Source: Casuarina equisetifolia (taxonomy: Eukaryota > Streptophyta > Magnoliopsida > Fagales > Casuarinaceae). From it: a stretch of DNA of 64,000 nt. Shown in pieces: positions 12,101-23,757 of the stretch. The notes under the pieces are model-generated. The model was given only the letters and a program-made list of their open reading frames with translations. It was not told the DNA's origin and made no database searches. The stretch spans positions 6,145,501-6,209,500 of the forward strand of contig CM052361.1 of the NCBI GenBank assembly GCA_028551475.1, written 5' to 3'. The position numbers and the translations under genes were made by a program. Position 1 is the stretch's first letter; each line of letters starts with the position of its first letter.

Positions 12101-14759
12101 TAATCCGTAACCATTTGCTGTCCAAGAAAAGAAGAGGGAGTCCATAGCCCGTTATTAGAGGAGAATATGATAAAGTTAGCAGCAAATCTCACCCTAGCAC
12201 ATGAGCAAGACAAAGAGGATATACACTGTGTATTTGATATTCGGCTGTCATGTGGGGGGTTGGGAATGGGAGGCCACAAATTAAATATCGGCCCGCAACT
12301 TGGGTTCTGCACGCGGAGTTAGAACATGCACGAGTGCGACATGGCGACACAATGTAACGATGGAGACGGCTGGCCTATGACTTCCAGGCATATACTTTGC
12401 CGACGTTCTGAAACCAAGGGGCATGGGGAAGTGGAATCTGAAAAGATTTGAAAACCGTGGTAGGGGTGGCCTAGGAGTTTGAAAATTGGAGCCCTGATCC
12501 AATAAAGAAGATGTGGACAGTGTTTCGTGTTTGCTCGTTCTTATGCTCAACAACTCACACAGGAATGGAGCTCCTATGATGTTGCAGCTGAAACTAACGA
12601 AAAGTCGAGACTGTGGGTGAAGATTTTTTATTTACGTGTCCGAGAATGATTTGTTGATCGTGAAAAGATTGGTGGGTAACTATTCTTGTCTGGTGAGTCA
12701 TCCAAACAAAGTAGAAAAGAATGCGTGTACGCTTCGTTTTATCTCTCTCTTTCCCTGTCGCTCGCTGGCTCGCTTTTGATGGAGTTGTATTCATTGGTTT
12801 GTTGACTTTTAGCTTCACGGTACACTTTATTATTGGGCCTTCATCTTCTCCCTAAATGAAGATTAGGTTGTCCTTAACAAAGCCAACCAATACAGCAAGA
12901 AGAAAAATAAAATAAAAGACAAGAAGGGCTCTTCACTCTTGCTTTTTAAGGTAGTGAAGTCAAATGGTTTGGTTAAAGAGTAGGTAAAAAGTATGAGCTG
13001 GTGATAAACTTTTCGTTATGAAAGTAAAAAGAGTTTAACTGCAAATGTCGGTCTAATTAGGATAATATGGTATCCCAAAGTTACCTACTTTGTGTTTCAC
13101 TGGTTTTGTCTGTGAACATAACAGAAGAATCTGTTATTGTAATAAATTTCATGTGATTAAATGATGTGACGGGAAATTAAACGTAAAATCATCATGAACT
13201 ATCAACCAGGAAATTGTCAAAATGGTAGCTGGAATTCTCCAATTCAATAGGTTATAATTTCCTCTCATTTCTAATGAGATACAGACCTGTGTGAAAAGGA
13301 AATACGAAACTCCAACTTAGTTGAGATGTCACTTGTCCTTAAGTCAACTTAACGCTACCCATAAATGCCACATCATCCTGTCTATCAAGCTCTCGTCAAA
13401 CGGCAAGCCCAACACCAAAACAGGAGGCATGCAAAAAGATCTACAGATTGCATATTTTTCGTATATTATTTCTCCCTTTGTATATATATTTGGTTATCCT
13501 TGTAATGAGTGCATGAAATGTTGAAAATAGTATAATATAAGTCTCAAATTGTTAAATTACTGCCCAAAAATTATTTTTATAAAACAAATTATATGTTCTC
13601 AAATTAACTTTTGAATAAAATCAAACTTTTTAACATATTATTAGATTTAAGTACAAGTGAAATATTCTGTTATTCAAGCAAATATTTTTTGTAAGAAACA
13701 TTTTCATATTGTTAAAAGGCCTAAAGGTTTAACTTAAAAGCTGGTTTAAGAGTTGAAAGAGTATTTTCTTTATTTAAATTTCATTATAGAGGATTACATA
13801 CTCAATATGGGAACTTCGTCCTACAAACATGTTCCTGCATTTTAAGCAATATTGGGCTCAAGGTTGCATAGGATGAAATATATTTAACTTAAGTTTTAAT
13901 ACCATATTAGAATGCCCAACCTAAAAGCTAATTTAGAGGTTCAACCTTATATTCAAAATATTAGATGCTTCTCTATCAACTTATACAATATATTGACATC
14001 TTTGCTTTTACTAGCATCCAACAATAGCCAAGATATCCTAACTTGATAACAATTTAAGAGTCTAGTTGGATATTCCATGTAATTTGGAGCTAAAATTTTC
14101 TTATGTGTCTTGCATGCAATCCTATTCACCATTTAGGCTTGATTGGGTGGGGCTTTCCATAAAAAAAGACAAAGAATTGGGTTAGTGATCATAATCTTTA
14201 CTACCATTGTATTAAGTTTGACTTGCTCTTTGTAATTAAGTACCAATAAATGAAAGTTTTTTGAATTGATTGTACATTCTCATAATTGATAGCCACGTCA
14301 TATTGATAAATTGAATTATTGGAGCACAATATAGTTTTCTTTGCTAGACTAAAGGCTTGAAAAGAATAGTGGCTTCTGTTCTTTTCTTTCAAGGAGGGTG
14401 TTTCCTTTTGCATGTCAGAGCTGAAGTTAGGATTTCTTTCTAGTTGAGTTTTACACTACAAGCTAGAGCTAATAAGTTCCATGAAAAGATTAAAAAGTAA
14501 TGAATGCACAATGATGAATTAGGCAGGAAGGATGGTGAGAATGTGGAGAAAAGGAATGAGATGTAAGGAAGAAAGGAGAGAAAGTGAAGTGAAGGGAGGA
14601 GCAATGGGTGGATGAATTTTGAAAAGACAAGACAAGTTGTAAGATAACAATAGACAGTAAGAGGTGAATGACCAAGGCAATAAAAGGGAGAAAATCATTT
14701 GGCCAAGAAAGAGAGATGGTTGGTGCTTGTTGTTAATGGTTGTGCAAAATATTTTAATT
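9102..14759. other. Gene-poor spacer downstream of RSL1
   Basis: No confident gene was found. The first few hundred bases should be the RSL1 3' untranslated region. The rest is AT-rich with poly-A/T tracts. The part from 11950 to 12800 is less AT-rich and carries overlapping minus-strand open frames without recognisable domains. The part from 13500 to 14700 is strongly AT-rich and looks like decayed repeat or pseudogene sequence. Confidence 0.5.
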
Positions 14760-15745
14760 GTTATTAAGCAAATTGGCCAACTATAATAATGAGAAAAGTT
14801 ACCTTTAGGGATAAAGGAGAGAAATAGGTGAAACTAAGAAAAACACGGATATAAGATTTAAGAAGTGTAATGAAATGGCCATAACTCATGATTATCATCC
14901 TTGCATGGTGTATTAGAAAGCTATCTAGCAAAGTTCGTCTTGGAAGAATGAGTATCATTTAGAAGTTGAATTTGAGAAGAAGTGAAGCAACCACCAACAA
15001 AGCATTTCAATTTTGCTCACTGAATGGCTTTAGAAAAAAGCCCTTATTGAATATTTATATGACTTTAAAAACATTGGAACTTATGAATGCTCTCCTAGTA
15101 TTGTTATTGCTCTTGTGTAAGCACTAAGACAATGTTGCCCTTTGTATTCCTGCACTCTAAACTTTTTATTTTTGATAGAAAGGACTTGGGTTTCAAAGAT
15201 TTCAAAGATTTAGCAATCTATTTTACTAAATTGTTAAAAGCTTCTTGTGTTTTAAGACAATATTGGAAACATTCTCATTAAGATTTGCTATATCTAAAAT
15301 AGACCATGGATTAACTTCTAAAAAATCATCTAAGAGTTAAAGATCTTCCTCTTGAACTACAAAATGCAAAGGAGTCATATCCCCTTTTCCTTTAATGATA
15401 AAATCTTTTATCCATGTTAAGGAACTCTACATTGCATATTTTTTAAAGAAATGTTAAACCTCTTTCTTACAAAGAAATGTTGCTTACAAGACAATGTAAA
15501 GAAGTTAAACCTTTTATATCCCACTTTCAAGCTAATGATGGCTTCAACAATTTGGCAACCTCAATTTTAGTGCAAAGCCAATTGGCATCCCTAACCAAAA
15601 AAGCCCTTCACTTCTTTTTGCTTGCCCACAAGGAGTAGCAATACTCCACACTTCATAGTTTTCCCTAATACCTATTTTGGCATTGAATACTAATGCCTCC
15701 ACACATTCTTTGCTATTCAATGCCTCGCACCAACTATTCAACACA
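14760..15745 (-). pseudogene. Decayed ankyrin-repeat membrane-protein gene (BDA1/ACD6-like relic)
   Basis: On the minus strand a plant ankyrin repeat is clear at about 15400-15300: KGKGDMTPLHFVVQEEDL, then a stop codon, then LLDDFLEVNPWSI. Another ankyrin-like block (NTKGNIVLVL) lies near 15150-15120. Further along the minus strand, NALLVVASLL near 15000 resembles the start of the C-terminal PGG/membrane domain of these proteins. A hydrophobic run at about 14850-14765 (ending TFLIIIVGQFA) fits their membrane segments. The open frame 15744-15544 may be the N-terminal part. The order of pieces matches ankyrin repeats followed by membrane helices. The reading frame is broken by several stops and shifts, so this is a dead host gene. 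Confidence 0.55.
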
Positions 15746-15799
15746 AACCTATAGTAATTAGCTCATTCCTTTATTAATCTCTTACTAACCCTACCTATC

Positions 15800-18160
15800 T
15801 AGCATAAGAACAATAACCACTCTAATGGCCATGGATGACATTATGGGCCATTTTGACAATTGTGTCACTGTCCTAGCCATGTTATCACAGCATGTTGATA
15901 GCAATTCAACCCATCATTAAATGCAAATTAGAATCAACCCACCAAGCAATTAATGTGAATTATCATTCTGCCTCCATAACCTACTACAATACTATAACCC
16001 AATTTCCTTAAGCCTAATATGCTCCCTACCCACATATCCAAACCCAAACACATACTTTTCTTAGGCCAACCACATTATGCTTTTTCTCCCTTTAGCCCAT
16101 TACAGCCCACCTCTACCCCTTCTATTCACCCTGGCTACATTATCTTGGTATCTAAATTTAGAAGCTTCTCACCATGTCACCACCTTCTTGGTAGCTCTGT
16201 CAAGTTCTATGTTGTAGGTGGGACCCTTAGCAATTTGTAGTTAGTGATGGTATTTACCTTTCCATCACCCATACTAATACTATTAGGGCTTCTTCTTCTC
16301 ATTTATCAATTTTTTTAGTCATTCTTTTCATAACTAAGAGTCTAATGTCTATTTCTAAATTTCCTACTAATGGCAATTGATTTTTTTTTTCTTTCTACCA
16401 CTCACTTTTAGGTCATTTCCTTACACATAAGTCTGATTTTGCTCCATAAAAAACTTGATTGGGGTATTTGCCATATTTCACCATTCATTATCATCCTAAC
16501 TCATGCCACATTTCTTGTCTCCCATACTACTTTGCTTCTCCTCTAGCATCATCAACTAGGTTATCCCTTGTCCGATGTTTTAGTTTGACTTATCAAGTCA
16601 ACACAAACATTTTCGGTGTTCTCCCCTTTTGTACTACATATGTTTTTAATAAAAGTTGTTGTCATCCCCACCCTTTATCCTCTTTATAGTTTCTGCTCCA
16701 CTCCATCTCATTCACTTTGATATATAAACTCTTCTCCTTATTACTTTGTTCAATGGCATAAAATATAATGTATTTTTTATTGAAAATTTTTTCCAATTCA
16801 CTTGACTATACACTTTTTTCCACCCCACCCCCCATTCCTTGAAATTTTTATTGCATTTTGTAAGTTTGTAAATAACTAATCATAATGTAGGATTTTATCT
16901 ATTTTGTGTCATGACGCCTTTAAATTTCTCTTTTTAGCCTTCCATACTTATTTGATGTAGCACAACATTCATCAATGGATCTCTTGCTCTTACTTGCCAT
17001 TCAAAAATGACACTACCAAGCGTAAGCATCTCCATATAGTCAAGACAAGCTTGACCCTTCTCATACATGCCGTTATTTCTTTGCATTGTTAGGAATTCAC
17101 TTTTAAGATAGTGGTCTCCTTAATCAATTACCTTCCAACCCTAATCATTGGCAACATTTCTCCATGGTAGATTATGTTGTACCATCCTCTAAATGTTTTT
17201 TACTTTTAAGTGTTTTTTTTTGTATAGTGTTTCCTTATCTTTGGTCATACGCTTTCCACAAGCTAGTCTTGTCCTCCTAAGCATGTGCCCCCATGAGCTA
17301 CCTTCAAGGCTCCCAAGGCTATCTTTGTTATAGTCTAGTTAATCGATAATTTTATGTTGCAACTAATTCCATTTTCCATAAAGAAATCCTTTCCTATCAT
17401 GTTAACCAGCCCACACCATCCATAGCTTCGAAACCTCCGTTGACCCTAGCCATCCTTATTCATACTCCTTCAATTCTCTCACTACCTCCACTAAGCATGT
17501 CCCTTGACTCTACCTCCCCCTATTTGGAACCTTCTCCCTTAACTTTGCCCACCCTTTACATTAGATACTACCTTAGCTAACCCTACATGCATGATAACTC
17601 GCCTTTAAGATGGAATTCTTACCCATTGCATTCTCACCTGCATACTTATGCCTTAACTACACCTATTCACCTTACATTGAGCCCATATGTTTCATTCAAG
17701 TTGTTCAATATCCTTATTGCCATTGTGCTATGGTCGTTGAATATGTTGCTTTTATCAAGAGTAGAACATAGTCATTGGTTCTTTCTCCCTTTAGTAATTG
17801 TCATATCGTTATAAGTAGTTCTACAAGGTTAAAATTTGCTTAGATAACTTTGAGAGAGATATAAGACTCACTTCTAGCCAAAGGTTTTTATCAATAAGAA
17901 GAGATTGACTATACTGAGACATTTAATTTTGTTGTCAAGTCAGTCAGTATCGTTATCGTTCTTGCCCAACATCCTTTAGCAATTGCCAATCTGATGACTA
18001 GATGTGTCCAATGCTTTCTTTCACAAGTATTTATCTTAAGAAGTCTACATGGAACAACCTTAGTGTTTCATAAATTCTTTACCAAAAGTTTCTCCTCTCC
18101 TTAATTCTGGCTCCTATATTTGAAGCTCATGATTTATGTTGCCTCATTAGCTTGTAGGGG
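15800..18160 (+). mobile_element. Fossil Ty1/Copia LTR retrotransposon, internal part
   Basis: A heavily decayed, truncated Copia-type element reads on the plus strand. Its parts lie in Copia order: a gag-end/protease-like segment at about 15830-16250, a pre-integrase segment at about 16250-16450, an integrase C-terminal region at about 17200-17400, a proline-rich linker at about 17400-17650, and a reverse-transcriptase start at about 17870-18060. RNase H and the rest of the reverse transcriptase are not evident. No flanking LTRs were recognised, so age cannot be read from LTR divergence, but dozens of breaks indicate an old insertion. The strong C/T bias of the plus strand here comes with the element. 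Confidence 0.72.
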
Positions 18161-18540
18161 CGTTAATGCACACATCTCATGCACTTCCTCATGCGCTCGC
18201 CAAATGTGTCCTTAGTTGCATTAGTTGTTGAGTGATGCCCATATCAAATGATCACACCATGTAAGCCCTTATGCCACGTTAGCACTAAGCTTGCAATGCT
18301 CAATTTATATGAAGTAAGAAAACCTAGGTTCAATGATGTTGACGCTTCCAACTAAACTTGTGGCATAGGTCTTTTATAACTTAAATCTTGCTTAGTAATT
18401 ATTTTATTAAAAAAAGAAAAATTCTAATGTTAAACTTGTTTACCTAATTAAAGATATTCAATAATACACAGCATTTTTCACACCTATTTCAACTTATTAC
18501 GTATTCTTTCGTCATTCCGTTGCACTGTATACAACATATT
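18161..18540. other. Unassigned flank of the Copia fossil
   Basis: This AT-rich sequence follows the last recognisable part of the retrotransposon. It may be further decayed element or flanking DNA. No gene was seen. Confidence 0.35.
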
Positions 18541-19330
18541 AATTAAGGAACACAAACTTTTTCACTTTGCCATTGGAAACGCCTCCCTAACTCTCACAAC
18601 CTCAGCCACCCAATTGATGTGCCGTATAGCCCCGTCGTTTTCAGTGCAGGCCACTTGACTCTCGAGCCCCACATTTGATAAAGTCTGAATGTTTATCCAT
18701 AGGCTACGTTCATCAATGGCTGATGTAACCTTGGTGAAGTGTGCATGCCTCGGGACTGAGAATGACAGCGTTCCCCCACCTCTATAGATAGAGTGTTCTC
18801 CGGAGGTGGGACAAGATGAGACCGTAGTGACGAGCAAACCGTTCAACTAGCTGCTCGTCGGAGATTGGTCATAAACGTTAGCGGTTGCTTTGATCAGTGC
18901 AAAGTGGGTGGCATCAAAATTAGCTTTTGGATCCTGCAATCGGAGAGGAAGCCGCTCCCTTTGAAAATCTTTTGCGTGTTGGGCTAGAACAAAGTCCTCC
19001 GGCCGCGACCGACGTCTCGCTTGAAGCCCAAGAAAAGAACATAAACATTTTTTTTTTCTGTCGCAAAGTCTTTGGAGCAGCAGCGAGAAGGACCCACCAA
19101 CTGCAACCCCCCACCTCCGATTAGGTGCCTTTCCTTTTCAAGGTTCCCCGGACTCCCAGGCGGTCAGGTGGGCTTCCGTTTTATAAGACCATTGCCGGTT
19201 ATCGTGGGCGCAGCCTGCACTTGTCATTACTGATATTTAAAAGATGGGGACCCTTTCATCACATTGGACAAAACGTCGTCCTCAGAAGGGATGGCGCACA
19301 AGACAGTAGCTTAGCTTAATGGCTATGAAC
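18541..19330 (-). other. GC-richer island with open minus-strand frames, unidentified
   Basis: Base composition rises sharply against the AT-rich surroundings. On the minus strand an 18846-18562 frame stays open for 94 codons with protein-like composition and ends in TGA. A splice-acceptor-like CGATTGCAG precedes a short open stretch (DPKANFDATHFALIKATANVYD) near 18935-18870, which ends in a stop. A further frame, 19114-18920, is open upstream. The pieces do not join into one gene, and no family was recognised. A decayed gene, an exon-bearing relic or a transposed fragment are all possible. Confidence 0.3.
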
Positions 19331-21012
19331 CGTGCAAAATCAATTTATCTGAAGGAAAGAAAAAGTCAAACCCATAAATGTTTGCATAAAATAATAATGA
19401 TACCTTTCAAGTACATTAATGCCCAAAATGCTACAACCCAAAGATATTAGTACCTACTAGAGTTTCATTAATTAAAATAACACCCTTATTTGGGTTTGGT
19501 TGGGTGTTCAATCAAATTAATATCAGTAGGGTCAGATATGATTTAAGATGTTAATTAACATTGTAACAACCCATAAAACTATTTCAAATAAAAAATAATC
19601 AAATACAACTGGTGAAAAAATTAAGTTATTTAATATTTACTTATACTTATTTATCTATTTGCTTTGTATACACAATTTGCACAAGTTGATATGGAAATGG
19701 AAATTCCCTCCAAATCGTTCATTCTGGTACCCACCAAAAAAAAGGAGAGGAAAATAGATCACTTGAGTTAATTTGAAGTTTTGCGTGATAAAAATAAAAA
19801 TTTATAAACAGAGACTATTCTATGAACTTTTCTCTATAAAATCTAACAATCACAACTTTTTTTTAAAAAAAAAAACTTGTGGGTCTGATTCTTCTATTTG
19901 GATCTTTCTTTTTTTGTCTTTAATTTTTGTAACAGATAGTGTTTGAAGTCTTTTTACGAGACTTTCTAGCCATTCAAATTGAGCCAAACATCTCTCGTCA
20001 GCGCACTCATCATTCTTTCTCAGACACCAACGAAATTTCTTTTGACGGCTTTGTGCACTGGTCAATAAAGATGATCTCCACCATCAACATTAACTTTCTT
20101 AATGTTTATTTTCAGTCTTTATGACTTTTACTTTGCCGTTAATGGAGTGTTGAGTTTTATTTCTAAATTTAGGAATTAATCATTTTAACAACAACAAGAA
20201 GTTAATACTTTAAGTTGTATTTCGAATACTTTAACTCAACAAACAATGCAAAGAACGTAGTCATTGGCCAATTAAACACAACTTTTGTTTTTATATTCAA
20301 GGAAAAAAAAAACAAAATAACATATTTCCCTTTGATTGGGAGTCACCTTTTTTTATTATAAAATTCTCATTAGTGAATATATAGTGCCAATATGATATGT
20401 ACCTAAGCTATATATCTTTACAAAAACAAAACTGAAAATAATATGTATCAATATACAAAAAGAGATTAAGATATATTTAATATTTGTCAGTCAGGATTTT
20501 GACTCAATTACCACATAGAAAAACAATGTTACATTTAGTGTTTTCATTCATTTATCTCATCTTCTATTTTTAACTCTTAATTCTAGTATTTCATATTATA
20601 GAATTTTTAAATGTCTATTTAGTTATTTTTTTTTACTTGATAATTTCAAAAGGGTGCAAATATTATTGAAAGAAATATCAAGTTTGACATTCTCCATTAC
20701 AAACTATGAAAGTTAGTATTATTTGAATTGAGTGATTAAAAGTTATGGTCAGTAAAGAAGGAATAATTCGCTCTTATCAAGTAGAACCGACACGCATCGC
20801 ACCTTATCTAAAGCAAAAGCATGTATAAGGTTTATCCCAGCGATCCTAAATACATTTTTGGTTTATTTTTATTCAGCATCATCTTATTTCGTCTCTGCTT
20901 TTTACCGAACAAGCGAGACCAACAACTGCCAAACAAGTTGAATAAAAGGAAAAGCCGTTGGAAAGAAAAGAAGCCAACACCGTCTCCCATCCCCCCAACC
21001 CCGTTCACCCTT
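19331..21012. other. AT-rich upstream region of the ARM-repeat gene
   Basis: No gene was recognised. The stretch is strongly AT-rich, with a near-palindromic T-tract/A-tract at about 19850-19880 (CACAAC then Ts, then As then CTTGTG). It ends in the C/T-rich promoter and leader of the ARM-repeat gene. Confidence 0.5.
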
Positions 21013-21022
21013 TCCCTTATAT
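21013..21022 (+). promoter_or_regulatory. TATA box of the ARM-repeat gene
   Basis: CTTATATAAC lies about 70 bases upstream of the ATG at 21088, after a C/T-rich stretch. Position and sequence fit a core promoter. Confidence 0.5.
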
Positions 21023-21087
21023 AACTGGTGCTTGACGCCTTCCCTTCCTTTCGTTCCTCTTTCAACACCGCTCTGGTATCTTCGTAC

Positions 21088-23757
21088 ATGGAGTGCGCCG
21101 CAGAGAGCCACAGCCCCGACGCCGACACGGCGCCGCAGAGAGCGCACTCCTCGTCCTCTGCCGTCAAGCGGGCGCTCCACCTCATCCAATCGGACGACTC
21201 CGATCGCAGGCTGGAGGCGGCGCGTGAGATCAGAAGGCTGACGAAGAGCTCGCAGCGGTGCCGGCGCCAGCTGGCCCAAGCTGTGAAGCCGCTGGTCGCA
21301 ATGCTCAGATGCGGTTCCCCCGAGTCCCACGAGGCCGCACTCCTGGCGCTCCTCAACCTCGCCGTCAAGGACGAACTGTAAGTTTTGCTTTTCACCCTTC
21401 CCGGGGTTCTCCTCGGAATCCGGGGATAATTTTCAAGTCGGTCTAGGAATTGGGGTTTCGATATTATATGATTTTTTTTAAGTTGCGGAGTAAATAAATA
21501 TCCTGGGACTCTAAGATTCTGCACTTGTTTTTTTTTTTTTTTTTGCTTTGTTCAATTTTTTATTCTTAATCTTTCATTCTTTTTATTTTTTCTTTCTCAC
21601 TGGTTGGGGAGAGAGAGAGGATGGTGGAGATTTTGTTGCCTTGGCATCCGAGATGTGCTTTTCTTTCCATTAATTTTCCTAGAGGCCAAACACGCGAGCG
21701 GAACAGACAGGCGTGGGTGTAGCAGCTAATTATCAGGTCGTGGTCATGAATGAGATTTGCAAAGCAATTGATCGGTCAGAGTTTTAGGCGTCGAATATAA
21801 GATGGACTATGCTCAAGAAGACCCCAAAAAGAAAAACAATAATCAACTTATTTTCGTTATTTAAAATTATTTTGGAGTGTAATAAGATGACCCTATAATC
21901 TTCCTTTTAGGTAGGTTTTTTTTTCTAAAAATGAAAAAGTAGTTTGACTCGTGATAATACAATTGTTCTCGGGAAGCGACTAAAGAAATGAAGAAACAGG
22001 TTAATTAGTAGTGGTAATGAGTTAGCGTTGCTTTGACATTGTGATTGTCATATAATTTACCTGCTTTTCGATGGTTCTAAAAGCCTCAGAACTGTACCCT
22101 TTAGAAGTAATTGGATGCTTTTGTCGGTTGAAAGCCACATGGGATTCTATTGGTGGTGGGTGAGTGGTTGAAGGTGGTTCGTTGGTTCACATGTTACTCG
22201 TTCTTTTCTTCAGTTCTTTGCTTTTGCCTTTTCCTTTTACTTCTCTCTGAAGATATTTTGTTGTGATCTCGCTTCCTGTTTAGTGAAGTTGAAAATTTAT
22301 ACCTTGTGTGAGATTGAAGTATCCCATTATTGTTTCTTTTTCACCCTTTTATACGTGTGCGTGTTACTTTAATCCATCAAAGAAGTAGCGTTCCTCTTTA
22401 TCTTTCTTTTTTTTATTGTCTTACCTTTACTTATGATTCCTGGAAACCAAAAGGGTAATAACTGGTTGGCAATTCAAGGGAAAGTACGAAAACATAGTCA
22501 TTTGGATAAGATCGTATAGTTGACGTGTCTATGGTATCAACAGTTTCTTCGTAACTAGTTGAACTTTTGGGGGATAATTGAACACTTTCTAGTTTCTTAC
22601 CTGGCCGAGGGAAGCTGTATTCAACTGTTTGTATGCCACTAGACCCATGTACTTGGAATCATACTTTGTGGTTCGCTAATCCCTAATTTTACATGTCCCG
22701 TGGGAAAGATTCCGTTGAACTCCAGTTTTAGCTTGTTATTTTGACCTAGAGTTGAGTGATGAACAATAGCCACTGCTTTCCTGGAGGGTTTGGCTTAATT
22801 AATAAACCTTGATAGTATAGATATCTTTGCTAGTGGACTTTGCAGACAAGATTTAATTTATTGTGTAATGGAGGTTTAAAACTTTTCCTCGTTTTATGTG
22901 ACAGAAACAAGATCGAAATTGTGGAAGCTGGTGCGTTGGAACCCATAATTAGTTTTCTCAAGTCACAGGATTTTAACCTCCAGGAGTATGCAGCTGCATC
23001 TATGCTTACTCTGTCTGCTTCAACCATCAACAAGCCGATTATAAGTGCTTCTGGGGCCATCCCCCTCCTTGTGAAAATTCTCAGAAATGGAAGCCCACAA
23101 GCGAAGGCTGATGCCGTAATGGCCCTTTCCAATCTCTCCACGCAACCTGATAATCTTCGACTCATTCTTGAAACAGATCCAATCCCTCCCATAGTTCGTT
23201 TGCTCAAAACCTGCAAAAAATCTTCAAAAACCGCTGAGAAATGCAGTGCTGTCATAGAATCTTTAGTGGGTTTTGATGAAGGCAGAATAGCCTTGACATC
23301 TGAAGAAGGGGGAGTGCTTGCAGTTGTGGAGGTGCTCGAAAATGGCGGTCTCCAAAGTCGGGAGCATGCAGTTGGAGCATTACTGACAATGTGTCAGAGT
23401 GACCGGTGTAAATACAGGGAACCGATTCTTGGAGAAGGCGTAATTCCTGGACTTCTTGAGCTCACTGTCCAAGGAACACCAAAGTCTCAGTCAAAAGCTA
23501 AAAAGCTTTTACAGTTACTGAGAGACTCTCCATATCCAAGATCTGATATCGAAGCTGATACACTGGAGAATATAGTCTGCAACATAATCTCCCAGATTGA
23601 TGGAGATGATCAACCAGGTAAAGCAAAGAAGATGCTAGCTGAGATGGTGCAAGTTAGCATGGAGCAGAGCTTGAGACATTTGCAGCAAAGGGCCCTTGTC
23701 CGCCCCGCCACTGATCTGCCTATTGCTACTTGTACTTCCGAAGTCTCTTCAAAGTGA
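21088..23757 (+). CDS. ARM-repeat superfamily protein, U-box-free PUB4-like
   Basis: Armadillo-repeat protein of 380 residues from two exons, 21088-21377 and 22905-23757. The 1.5-kb GT-AG intron splits a Leu codon. The N-terminal 30 residues are Ser/Ala-rich and disordered. ARM repeats fill about residues 30-330, seen as VKPLVAMLR..ESHEAALLALLNLAV, GALEPIISFLKS..LQEYAAASMLTLS, GAIPLLVKILRNGSPQAKADAVMALSNLS and GVLAVVEVLENGGLQSREHAVGALLTMC. The C-terminus ends in a helical stretch (KAKKMLAEMVQVSMEQSLRHLQQRA). There is no U-box, so it should not be a ubiquitin ligase itself despite common 'U-box 4-like' labels. It closely resembles the Arabidopsis AT3G03440 product (recalled), whose role is not well defined. 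Exon 1 is GC-rich against its surroundings, and the ATG chosen is the first in frame after the TATA box. Confidence 0.93.

Noticed and set aside
16019-16689. Two plus-strand frames of about 75 codons
   Set aside because: They fall inside the Copia fossil and are not independent genes.
20832-21524. 230-codon open frame on the minus strand opposite ARM exon 1
   Set aside because: It is the shadow of the GC-rich first exon and its leader. The plus strand encodes clear ARM repeats, and the minus product has no domain and an Arg/Ser-rich, low-quality composition.
22830-23255. 141-codon minus-strand frame
   Set aside because: It is antisense to ARM exon 2 and has no domain of its own.
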